NCBI GenBank assembly: GCA_004352715.1
Contig: SCFE01000062.1
Location: 1,562,583 to 1,612,066 of the forward strand
From: Hofstenia miamia
Taxonomy: Eukaryota; Xenacoelomorpha; Acoela
Length of the DNA stretch: 49,484 nucleotides
Reading direction: 5' to 3'
This document shows, one piece after another, positions 1 to 10,213 of the stretch (positions within the stretch are counted from its first letter, which is position 1; each line of letters opens with the position of its first letter). The position numbers and the translations under genes are program-made. The notes beneath the pieces are model-generated. The model did not search any database, had not been told where the DNA came from, and saw only the letters and a list, made by a program, of their open reading frames with translations.

Positions 1-1
1 T

Positions 2-163
2 GTATCCTTCCATGTTGTCTGCGATCAAGAGTCTCATCTTGCACTCATGAATCCTGATGTGTGGTCTGAAGGCGTCTTGATTCGTTATCACCGCCTCTCT
101 GACGATGAGCGCAAATCCTTTGGCCTTCGTCCCCGCCGCCGTAATGCGCCTCGCCATTACTGA
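2..163 (+). pseudogene. LINE ORF1 C-terminal end (partial)
   Basis: Open frame from the window edge to TGA at 161. It contains the stretch NPDVWSEGVLIRYHRL, which resembles the end of the RRM-like ORF1 protein domain of CR1/Jockey-type elements (pattern D-P-x-V-W-P-E-G-V). The equivalent piece in copy 2 (19.3-19.6 kb) reads DPEVLSDGLLIQYYRL. ORF1 proteins bind the element RNA. Only the last 53 codons are visible here, and ORF2 begins in another frame close to its stop. Confidence 0.6.
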
Positions 164-998
164 TCTTCCTCCTCCCCGTAACTCTGGCTTTTCCGTATTG
201 CTTGACAATGCCCACAGTCTTGTATCTTTGAACCGTCGTGTCAGTTTTTACAATTTCTTCTTGCAGTCTCCTGTTGACTTTATTTTCATCACTGAAACCT
301 GGCTTGATCCTGCCATTGCTGACAGTGTTGTTTTTCCCAACTCTACTTTTAAAGTTCTTTCTCGTATGGATCGATCCAGTGGTCGCCATGGAGGTGTTCT
401 CATTGCCTCACGTTTTCCTAACCTTGACATCCGTCCCATCTCATTCGATTCATTATCCTTCGATTTCTATTGTGGCTGTGCTGTTGTTCTCAGTGACCAC
501 ATTGTTTCTCTGCTCTGTGTTTACAACCCTCCTTCGAAAAGGTCCTTTCGCATTCCCATTGCTGATTTATCATCTATGTTCGACTCTTTTCATTACCAGT
601 CTACCTCCCTCTCTCGTCATCTTGGCTTTTCCATTCGTCCACATTTTCTTGTTTGTGGTGACTTCAATCTTCCTAATGTCTGCTGGAATGCGTTCGACAC
701 TACTGACACTTATGAGTCTGCAGTTTTAGAAGTTTTTGCCTGCTATTCTCTTGAACAACTTGTATTTTCTCTTACTTCCAGTTCCTCTCTGCTTTATTTG
801 GTTCTGTGCTCTCACCCCGATTACATATTCGACATATCTGTAATCCCTGTTCCTGCTAAGCTGTCAGATCACTCATTCGTCCACTTCAATCTGCTAATCC
901 GGCTGCTCCACAATATGCTCGATTTAGCAGTGACTTTCTGTCACTTAATGCTGCTCTCTCATCTTCGCTCCCCGTTTTTAGTGATTCTTCTCAGTTGA
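105..998 (+). pseudogene. LINE ORF2 endonuclease domain
   Basis: About 297 codons open. From about position 260 it encodes an exonuclease/endonuclease/phosphatase (APE-type) fold. Visible landmarks are FIFITETWL (motif with the catalytic Glu), GRHGGVLIA, LLCVYNPP, VCGDFNLPNVCWN (the GDFN catalytic motif) and LSDHSFVHFNL (the SDH motif). This domain nicks the target DNA for target-primed reverse transcription. The frame is intact through the domain, then stops at 996 before the linker. Whether the first ATG is the real ORF2 start is unclear because ORF1 overlaps it. Confidence 0.8.
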
Positions 999-1083
999 CG
1001 ATTGGTTCACTTTTTTACATCAAGTTATTTCTTCTTATGTTCCTCGTCGGCGGAAAAAGCGTGCTTCTCTTCCTTTCTATTTT

Positions 1084-1475
1084 TTGTCCCTTACTGTGCA
1101 CTCCTTGAATAAATCGGAGTCTTACAAACGCCATTCTGGTACTACTGCTTCTCCGAAGCTTGCTTCTCTCACAGAAGATTTTATCAATTTTATGGAATTT
1201 GACAAAGTCTCTTTTCTGTCCAGCTTCCCGTCTGGTTCTCTTCAAGACTCTTATTCCTTCCTGCGTTCTCTTCATTCCAAGCCTGAGCTCCCCAATTTGA
1301 GATGGAATCTTCTTTCTGCTCACTCTGACCTGGAGAAAGCTGATCTGTTCAACGCGTATTTTGCCTCTAACTTCTCTGTATCTGTCTTCATGTGGTTTGG
1401 TCCGCCTGTTGCCTCCCCGCTAATACAACTTTGTGATATTGCCTTCAGCGCCCATGATATTTCTCTCATGCTTAA
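1084..1475 (+). pseudogene. LINE ORF2 endonuclease-RT linker
   Basis: Open frame ending in the assembly gap. It contains DLEKADLFNAYFASNF, typical of the segment just before the reverse transcriptase fingers in CR1/Jockey-type ORF2 (pattern K-A-x-x-F-N-x-Y-F-x-S-x-F). The reading frame differs from the endonuclease block, so at least one frameshift or small deletion separates them. Confidence 0.65.
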
Positions 1476-1515
1476 NNNNNNNNNNNNNNNNNNNNNNNNN
1501 NNNNNNNNNNNNNNN
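1476..1515. other. assembly gap (40 N) inside LINE copy 1
   Basis: Run of N. The sequence jumps from the linker before the RT domain to the region after the RT domain, roughly 700-900 bp too early. Either the gap is much larger than 40 bases, or the element has a real internal deletion near the gap. Confidence 0.95.
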
Positions 1516-2037
1516 TTTTAATACCTCGTCCGCTGTGAAACTCTCTTTGTTCAAGTCCATTCCTCGCGCCATTCTTCTCTACGCATCTCCTTGTTGGTGG
1601 CCTTCTCGTGCTTTGTTCCACTCCATGGAACGTTTCCAGAAACGCGCTTTCAAATGGATTTCCCCTTAGTCCTATAAAGACGCTCTGCTGAAATTCTCCA
1701 CTCTCCCGCTGTCACTCTACTTCCATGCTTGTGATCTCCTCCTGTTCAATCGACTACTGAGTCGCAAATTGAATCTTGATCCTTTTGATTTCATTCAGTT
1801 CTCTAATTCCTGCTGCACTCGCTCTTATGATGTTGTGACCATCTCCATTCGTCGTACGAAGAAACATCGCACCCTTCACTCGTTTTTCAATCGTGCTTGT
1901 ACTGCTGCTAATTACATCTTGACTCTCAACCCTCCAACAGTGATTGATTTCTTTTCTCCGCCACCGAGCTTCAAGAAATCTTTGATGGCTTTCCAACTTC
2001 GCCTACTCTTCCATTTGCTCCTATTTCATCTCCTGTG
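1516..2037 (+). pseudogene. LINE ORF2 C-terminal region
   Basis: After the gap the frame reads SIPRAILLYASPCWWP and then FQKRAFKWI, matching the post-RT segment of CR1/Jockey ORF2 (pattern I-Q-R-R-A-L-R-W-I). A TAG stop follows at 1667. The remaining homology continues in another frame (about 1769-2037) with KKHRTLHSFFNRA, which is shared nearly word for word with copy 2 at 20.87 kb. Confidence 0.7.
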
Positions 2038-2113
2038 ACTGTCCTCGCTGCCGTAAAACTTGACTTGTTTTTATTTTTTGTTGTGTATGACTTCAGCGGC
2101 TAAATAAAGTCAT

Positions 2114-2135
2114 TCATTATTATTATTATTATTAT
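2114..2135 (+). repeat. (ATT)n microsatellite tail of LINE copy 1
   Basis: Uninterrupted ATT repeats directly after the AATAAA-containing 3' end. The same tail type is present at 21148-21181 (copy 2) and 31303-31325. CR1-like elements commonly end in short microsatellite tails instead of poly(A). Confidence 0.9.
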
Positions 2136-2137
2136 AG

Positions 2138-3584
2138 TGTATGAAGAGCACAGGGCCTAACACTGTTCCTTGGGGATTATACTATATCTCTTTAGTATTA
2201 AAGTGTAATTCATTTGTGTAAATTAAGGCAATGCGGCGGATAAACTTTTTTAACTATTCTTCCTGTATTCGTAAATACTCGAATTTTGAAAAACCAAAAG
2301 AATAAAGCATTAAAAAAAATTCGATATTTCAATTAAAATGCGCTAACTGTTTTAAAAGTTTTCCACCCTTATCTAGCCTTACCCATTTTGCAGAGATTAC
2401 CGCACCTTTACCCAAATAATTCCTACTAAAAAATATTTTATCCACTATGATTTCTTAGAGTAGAGTTTGTCATTTTTCATGTTAAAGAAGAACGTCGATC
2501 AGAAAAAATTTGCCTCAATATGTAAGATTATGGTCAGAGTATTTTTCACATAATTTGTTCTTTGACTTTTACAAAATTTCACCGAAATTCGATCACATAG
2601 CAAGCCATGACCCTGATTTGTTTGGATTCTCTTCAATATAATTGAGTATATGTTACCTGATATTATATTTTCATAATTCATTTTTAATCAATTACTTACT
2701 TCACACTTATCTCTTACATAAAGAGAATTATTGTTGTCATACACTTAATTCTATTTTCTTAAACATCATTGTAGACATGTATATTATTAATTTTTATTCT
2801 ATTGTTGATTTTTATTGAATGATATCCTTTGCAATAAGCTTTCAGGATAGCTTCATTTTGATAAAATTGAAGATATACCATTTTCATTTAATAGTGACAA
2901 TTTTGTAATCAACTATGACACTTTTGCAAAAAAATAATGTCACTATTTATTTTGATTAAATATAAATTATTTTCATAGTAATTGCTGTTAGTGAGATTAT
3001 TTGCGGTCATTTTAATTTGGAAAGCATAAAAAAAGCTATAACTGCGAAAGATTGTTTGTGTGAAGTAAATCCTATGGTAACGCTTGAGATTTTGTCAGAA
3101 TGTCTTCTCAAAGGAAGTCAATCAATTATTTATTGACATTTCAATGGTAGATTGATTATCTACAATATGGTGTGATCCGAGCCTGTTGGCAGAAATTTTG
3201 AAGCTAACATCGAAAAGAGAAGAGATTTTACTATAGATGACCAAAGAGAGAAACAAGTCGAAGAGCTCATCTGGAAGAGATGACATTTAATTTGGTTTGT
3301 CTAAGCAAGTTCTGAAAATCTGCTGTCAAAACAGTTGTGTTTGTGCGTATAAGTAAAGGTGCCAACCTGAAAACCATACTTGCTGTTGACGACAATGGAA
3401 AAATTACCCTTAACCAAGATAATGTGGGAAGCATGAAGGAAAAATTCAAAGAATTTATAAATGAATTGTCCTTAGGCCTAATTAGAGAAGAGATTCTGTT
3501 ATGTATATTAGCAATGCTCCAATACACATAAAGCAAGAGATCTTCAGTGGAGTTAGTGAATAACACGAAGATCATCTGAACGAT
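2138..3584. other. no recognisable gene; AT-rich spacer
   Basis: AT-rich sequence without a recognisable domain. A 64-codon open stretch at 3337-3531 (+) has a plausible soluble composition but no family I recognise. It may be the upstream, more decayed part of the retrotransposon ORF1 that becomes recognisable at 3585. Confidence 0.5.
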
Positions 3585-3854
3585 TTGAAAATTTTAAAAC
3601 GCAAATTCATGATGCAAACGCAAACGAACATATTATGCAAATTATGCAATCATGATATTACATGCAATGCAAATATTTTCACTTGTATTTTTTGTAGGTC
3701 TAACTACCATTTAATAGAGTGTGCTGGTTTTTCTAAGTCTGCTGTGGATGCCTTTACACGATATTCAGACAATATTATCACCATCTGTAATGAATGTTTC
3801 TTAAATGATAGAAAACTAGAAATCATATCTGCCGTCTGCCACTCTCAATCGTAG
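3585..3854 (+). CDS. LINE ORF1 fragment with PHD-like zinc finger
   Basis: 89-codon open frame. Cys/His spacing fits a PHD-like finger: CKLC near residue 19, CIFC near 35, YHLIEC near 41-46 supplying His and Cys, and CNEC near 68. The phrase ECAGFSKSAVDAF is matched by KCTGFSKQCIDSI at 32.0 kb, so the two relics share an ORF1 type. PHD-like ORF1 proteins occur in CR1/Jockey-type LINEs and may bind nucleic acid. After the TAG at 3853 comes a proline/histidine-rich stretch in another frame. Confidence 0.6.
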   Translation: MKILKRKFMMQTQTNILCKLCNHDITCNANIFTCIFCRSNYHLIECAGFSKSAVDAFTRYSDNIITICNECFLNDRKLEIISAVCHSQS

Positions 3855-4314
3855 GAGGTTGTCCACCGTCCACCTCCCCCCCCCAAACCAGCGATGATGC
3901 ATTCAGCTCATGCTAACGCAGTATCAACTTCTTTACATATGGCATCGCTCTTTTTGCAATACAACAAGCTACAATTCGAGAAAATAATAACATCTATAAA
4001 GTGGATAGCATTTCTTGGGAAGTATTCAAACTTTATCAGTCAATGGCATGCTTTTTCCCCATTCATTACACAACTAATTAAAACGTGTTTCCCTTAAAAA
4101 AAAGTAAAAGTATACCATAATGACAAGCTCTGGATAAATGAAAACGTAAAAAACGAATAAAGAAAGAAGGAATGTTATTGCGTCAAGGTGATTTTACTAA
4201 ATTTAGGAAACTGCGCAATTATATTAATAGAAATAGCGAAGAAAATTTTAAAAGCATCACGTTGAAGAAATCAAACACGTTAATCGTTCATAGTGATGGT
4301 CATGCATTAAGAGA

Positions 4315-4719
4315 ATGAGTGGTATGTCTGTTCGTTCACCGCATTTCATTGCTGGAAGTCCTCTTAGTAAGATGTTTCCGATTGACTTAGCTAATGAAAT
4401 AAATTCAAAGTTAAAAGAATCTGTTAGTCACTTCCAACCAATTTCTTTTCCAATGAGAAGAGAACCTTCTTCTGAAATAGCATGCGATGAAATATCGATA
4501 TTTCAAATGTTGAAAAATTTACATCGTCGCAGAGCTTTTGGTCCGGGTCATAAATCTCATTTACTGCCAAATTGGATTTTACAAAGTTTCTGTTATGAAC
4601 TAGCTCAACCCACTTGCTTCTTGATAAACTCCTCTCTAAATGATGCTTCAGCAGAACCATTTTTTGCTGCTAATGTTATCCCTCTCGAAAAAGTTAAACC
4701 TGTCATTGCATTACATTAG
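4315..4719 (+). pseudogene. LINE reverse transcriptase N-terminal fragment
   Basis: 134-codon open stretch matching the fingers region of non-LTR reverse transcriptases. RRRAFGPGHKSHLLPNWIL corresponds to the usual S-x-G-P-D-x-I-P-x-x-x-L block, followed by YELAQPTCFLINSSL and then ANVIPLEKVKP (usual pattern A-x-V-x-P-I-P-K). The D of the GPD motif is an H here. A stop ends the frame right after KVKPVIALH. The palm motifs with the catalytic Asp residues are absent. Confidence 0.75.
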
Positions 4720-4734
4720 AACAAAGTAAGAAGT

Positions 4735-5010
4735 TAGAAGCCATTCAAATGTATGTTCTAAGAAATAAATTTATAGATTATAATTATGGAAATGCTATTA
4801 TAGCTGCCAATTGTAATTCACTATACGAAAGGCGGCAAATGTTATGTCATCGGCTATGAATACAGATGCAAAAACATTACATTCATTTCACCACTTAATT
4901 CCGAAACAATTAGCCAATACCAACTATGAACTGAGAAGTAAACGTGAATGGGACCTAATTTATGCGACGAAAAGAATATAAGAATGTTTTACCTTCTCCT
5001 AAATTATTCA
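4735..5010 (+). pseudogene. LINE ORF2 C-terminal fragment
   Basis: Different frames give SLYERRQMLCHRL (about 4818) and YELRSKREWDL (about 4926). Both are characteristic of the segment after the RT domain in CR1/Jockey ORF2 (patterns L-x-x-R-R-x-x-L and Y-x-L-R-x-x-x). At least two frame changes separate them. Confidence 0.6.
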
Positions 5011-5060
5011 AGGGTATTCAAAATATCATGGACAACAAAGTCTTACAAATTTTGTACATC

Positions 5061-5805
5061 TATATTTATTTTCTTAATATTTACTATGTATGCACTATTA
5101 TTCAATCCATGGATTACGAGTGCAAATAAATTTTCTCTCTCTTTCAAACAAAGCCCAGAGGAAGACTACCCCTTTTTCCTAAAATCAGTATCATCTATTG
5201 CCGGTCTCAATCTTTACAATGACCTTGCAGCGACTTGAAGTAACTCACTAATTTCATATCAGCTGAAATACTTCAAATGCTTTTCAAAAACTTACTCAGC
5301 TGGAAATACGAAATCTTTATTAATGTGTGAACTCTATGGTTGTTTATTGTGTGCAGACAATGCCTTTTGTTGAGTAAATTTAATCTACATGTAATATTAA
5401 AATAAGCCGCTGATTTGCTTTATTATGATAGATCATGTTTTTTTACCATTTTTTCCTTTAAATCACTTACTTAGTTGAGAATATTCAAAATTCAACTTTA
5501 TTGAAAAGTGACTCAAATCATTATACAACTTGTGTTTCACGGTTTAACAAATTTTTATGTATAACACAAGAGAAACATATTCCCCAAAGAAAAAAATATT
5601 AGCTGATGTTACTATTATTGCAAAGCTGTCGCTATTGATTGAAAAAATTTCACTATCGATCTCAAAAATATCACTATTGAATATAAAATGCTATAGATAA
5701 TTATTTTATTTTATTATCAAACTGAGTAGTATATCTTTTATTCCTATATATTTACACATTTGCTGGTTGCATTTTTCAAGATTGCTGGATCGGATGAATT
5801 GTTAG
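5061..5805. other. no recognisable gene
   Basis: AT-rich sequence upstream of the first recognised exon of the copine-like gene. The gene's earlier exons (start of the first C2 domain) should lie here or further upstream, but I could not find them. The LINE relics at 1-5060 may occupy an intron or the upstream flank. Confidence 0.5.
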
Positions 5806-5889
5806 GTTTATCGTACTTTGATCTTTAACGTGTCTCATGAAATCACCTTCAACCACCTTCCTTATTCTGTTGAAGAAATCAGAATTTTA
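5806..5889 (+). CDS. copine-like gene, putative C2A exon (donor not found)
   Basis: After an acceptor (GAATTGTTAG) the frame reads VYRTLIFNVSHEITFNHLPY and then SVEEIRIL. This fits the copine C2A segment whose usual form is G-R-T-E-x-I-x-N-x-L-N-P-x-F...F-E-E-x-Q-x-L. A TAA follows at 5890 with no GT donor in between, and only 46 bp separate it from the next exon. It may be a real exon whose donor is lost, or an imperfect relic. Confidence 0.45.
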
Positions 5890-7110
5890 TAAACAAATTT
5901 TGCCAAGTTGTTTGTTTCACTAATGCGGCTTAATGCAGAAGATGTGATTCTGAAGTGGAAGAGCCGAATAATAGCAATTATGTTCTCACGGGTAAACAAT
6001 AGATATTTCGTTTTCTCCTCAGATTTTTGAAAATGATAATAAACCCCTTATAGTGGGGTTTAGTGTACTAGCCCCACAAATCTCCACGAAACTCATGTGG
6101 CAAGATTGCATCTCTACCCACCCCATCCCACTCCACCTTACAAGGTGCATGGAGATCCCTACATCACTGGATAAGTCTGACAATAACTAAAAAACTGATT
6201 TCACAGTGCTCTTTACTATTAATTAATGAATATCATAATCTTTCAGTTGAGTCAAGATTAGTGATGTGCCAATAGAGCTTTTTTAATGTCAAACATAATG
6301 TAAATATTTTGAAGTGAGTAAAAATGTTTTCAAAGTGTTTCATTACTAAATGAAAGGGCTGAGTTAAGTTTTACCGATTTTTTTAGCAGGAATTGGTGTA
6401 AATAAACTTTTTTCATCATTTAAAATTTATTAAAATAAGTAAGTTTTCATAAGTTAGACCTAATGAAGATCTTCATCGCCATTCCCTCATAATGGTTGCA
6501 CACTTCATTTTTAAACAGAAATATATGTTTGATGAAGCTAATAATGATTTTCGAAGTTCTTCATTAGTATATATATATATATATATATGAAAGATTTATT
6601 CAGCAAACATGTTTCGCTACATACGTATAGCTTCGTCAGTGCATATAGAGTATAGAGGGAAAGTTTAGAAAAGTTTAAGAATGCTAACATGGTTTAATTG
6701 TCTATTTAAAAGTTTTTTACGTTGTTGTTTTATTAATAATGCTTCAGTGATCTTGGTATGTTTGTTCTTTGTTAATATTTTAAAATGATCTTTTGTTGCT
6801 TGGTGATGATGTAAGTAAATTTCTGATGTTAGGTGACCTCTTAGGTGTTCTTTAATTCTAATTTCCAAATGTCTTCTTGTCTCCCCGATGTATGAGGCGT
6901 TACACTCATCACAAGAATATTTATAAACAATAGAAGAAGACAAGAGCATTGGGATCGGATCTTTGTTTGAGAAAAAGTTTGAGGTCTTAGTTGTTGTAAA
7001 TGTTGGAATTATCTTAGTTTCATATATCTTTAATTTTTTGTTGATTCTTTTAAGTTGGTGTTNATATATATATATATATATATATACATTCACACACATA
7101 TATATACATG

Positions 7111-7149
<39 letters not shown>

Positions 7150-10100
7150 TGTTAGAAGCAATGGTGCTGAACATAATATCTAACCTGTTTCAATTTACTA
7201 AATCATCTTCGGATGTAAATTTAGTGAGATTTAATAAATTTACAATTCACTACTCTTAATATTACATAGTATATTTAATTCATGCTCTAAAAAGATGTAG
7301 AATAGAACTAGTAGTTTTCAGTGTGTTTAATATTTATTAATTCTGCAATTTTAGTTTTGATGTTCTCATGAATATAATAAAATTTTCGGATCTTGGTTGA
7401 TATATATATATAAACTTCTGATCTTATGTGTCCCGAAAGGTGTTCATTAATCCTTGTTATAAAATGCCGCTTAGTTTCTCCGATATAAGAATATTTACAA
7501 TGTAAGCAAAACCGGTTATATATATATATATATATGCATATACATTTGTTGGGATCTAAAAGTTCAGTCCAGTTGTTTTCTTGTTTAACATTAAGAACTC
7601 TATCCGCACATCACTAAGCTAAACTCAATTGAAGGATTGTTGGATTCATTTATTAATGGCACAGAGCACTATGAAATCTGTTTTTTTGCCACTGAACATT
7701 TTTTGGTCATTGTAAAAGTTAGATATATTTGAATAATATATACCTACATGTATGCAGGTCCCCTATTTGGTTTAGTTCATTTATGACTGCAGGTGTTGCA
7801 CTCGTACTCCCTTTATATATATTCATAGATTGAAGGACCTTAGAACTGCTATTTCATATTGTTGAGAGATTTCTAGGTATAATAAAGAGCCAGAAGGAAT
7901 ACCGAAATTTTGGGGCAATGGTTATGTGTGCTTAGGTGACCTTATTTGTCGTGGATCAAATGGGAAAAACATCCTATTAAGAGGAAAAGAAAAAGCTCGA
8001 ATTCACGCTGAGGCCTTTTCTACTGAACCTGGAGAAATTACTGTAAGCAGAATTATTCAATTAATGAAAAATATTAATTTGCTAATAGTTATCTACAAAA
8101 TGTCATGTAAAACATCTAATGTATACATTGACTTCCTATGAATATTTGTGAAGACCAGTGATAATTTATCACAACACATTAGTAAATATCAACCATTTGG
8201 ATTTTTGCTCCTTTTTCATTCAGATTTATCAACTCATTAACGTTAGGTCGTGGTACACCTCTGAAATTCTAGTAATTTATGCATTATTAATACAAACGTT
8301 TTTAGAGTACCTACGAATTCAAATTCACTGCAGTAAATTTTCCAATTCTCAATAATTACTCTTCCTATTATGAATTTCATGCGAATGATGCCGGGTATGT
8401 AGTTGCTTGCACATGAAATGTTCTAATAGTTTGATGATAAATTTCTTAAAAATTTTGTTGCTATGAGTTCTTCATTTCAGTAGTCACTTATTCCCTTTGC
8501 ATGATATATGATACATATTACTTTAATTGCAACCACTTTGGCAGAATTTCTCAAGAAACCTTATTTACGGTTACTTTATTATATATCACTCAAATACTTC
8601 CAAAAACAATTTTATTTATTATTGGTTTACATCAAGGACATACTATTTAGTGATAACAAATTGCAAATTGAATTTATCAAATTACACTACAAGATTATGA
8701 ACATTGATTATGATTTTTGATTGGTAACAAATACAAGCCAACAGAGAAAAAGTTAAGAATAAATGCTGTAAATTCAGGAAGAGCCTAAGTTAAAAGAACA
8801 AATAAGAAAGAAGGATTAATTTTCAACTTAAAGAGCTCATTATTGGAACCAAAACATTGAAATTTAAAGATTTCCAATGTCAGATATTTCTTTTGATCTA
8901 CTGCAGATCAAGTTGTTCTCTTTCTTAGATATTGTCACTAACATGGTCTGATAAAACTGGATATAAACTTGCAAGAAAGGAATCATTAACTAAAGATCAA
9001 ATACCTTAGATTAAGCATTTTCGAAACTTTTAACTTAGATATAAACTTAATTTTTGGTAATATATCAGGTAGTCATTATCGCCAGAAATTGACATGTTTA
9101 GAAAATTTCTCATGGATTTAAGAGACATTCGATTTAATGCTACTTCAAAAAAGAAATTTATTGAGAAGCAGATTCTTCGAAATAAAGAAATTCCTCCTCA
9201 TCTAGAACAGAATCATCTTGAAATAACACAGAAAATGTTACCAATTCACTAAAGAAAATGACTGTCGTTAACGTTTATTTAACTTAAATGTGGCTATGTC
9301 ATCTGATTCTGAGGTAAGAAGATCAAAACTACAACCACTACCACATTTCAATTTTATCAAAATTCCATTATTTGCTTTATTTCTACTCTGTTTGTCATTG
9401 TTTTATCCTGCATATATTTCCTAATACAATAGTTGCTGAATTTTACTAAATTTCGCTAATTTTCATTGTGTACAAACTGATATGAACATTTTTTTTCAAA
9501 ATCGTGGATGGATATATGCATATATTAACATAGAGGTAACAATTTGCAATACTTTCTACAAAGCGGAAATAATAACGGTATGGTTCCGTATTTACTCACA
9601 ATCTATGTGAGCGTACGCCATAAATTTCTATAATTTATGCTGTTATGCACCAGATAAAGTGAATGTATGTGTCATGTGCAGGGGCGTACGCAGGATTTTC
9701 TGACATGAAGATATCTTAGTCATGACCTAAGCGGAACAAAGCTTCGAGAAAAATCTTAAAAATATTGAGAAAAACACCCTAAAATTGCAATTCACGACCG
9801 TAAATTTTAAATTTTTCATTTTTCTTACCGAAACTTTTTTTGATTTAGTCAGTCAAAATTACTTTTGAAAACCTGATGGGGGACAGCGACATTCCAACAT
9901 TTCCCTTTCCCTTGCTTACGCCACTGGTCATGTGATTGCTTTTGAATACTTAAAATAGTTATTTGCTAAATCAATGCTATATATTTTGCTAATTTGGACT
10001 ATTTAACTAGAACGAGTTACAAAATGTGATATATGAGAACAAACTCAAGGTAAATTGTTATAACATTTAAATATTTTGGCGAATTAAATTTGTTATTCCG

Positions 10101-10179
10101 AAATAAGTGACAGGAAAGCATACTGTTCGTACATGATTGTATATGTATATATACTTAAAATATATAAGGATTAATTTAC

Positions 10180-10213
<34 letters not shown>

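Larger units (their letters stand above)
1..2137 (+). mobile_element. CR1/Jockey-like non-LTR retrotransposon, copy 1 (truncated)
   Basis: Remains of a LINE in sense orientation. In order it has the end of ORF1, an APE-type endonuclease domain, the endonuclease-RT linker, a gap, and the ORF2 C-terminus. It closes with an AATAAA (about 2103) and an (ATT)n tail. A second copy of the same family lies at 19.0-21.2 kb with the same 3' end, which confirms the 3' boundary. The 5' side runs off the window. The local base composition (C/T-rich sense strand) contrasts with the AT-rich surroundings and marks it as inserted DNA. The RT core between linker and C-terminus is absent, so the copy cannot be active. 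Confidence 0.85.
3585..5060 (+). mobile_element. second non-LTR retrotransposon relic (PHD-type ORF1 + RT)
   Basis: A degenerate LINE of a different subfamily from the one at 1-2137. It shows ORF1 with a PHD-like zinc finger (3585-3854), an RT palm/fingers fragment (4315-4719) and the ORF2 C-terminal segment (about 4735-5010). Stops and frameshifts separate the parts and the endonuclease is missing. No tail or target duplication is visible, so both borders are approximate. Confidence 0.7.

Noticed and set aside
8508-8720. 70-codon ORF resembling the start of a C2 domain
   Set aside because: A weak C2-like phrase but no acceptor in frame and stops directly upstream; kept only as a hint in the intron note.
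9099-9253. 50-codon open stretch with protein-like composition
   Set aside because: No recognisable family, no splice sites in phase with the copine-like gene.
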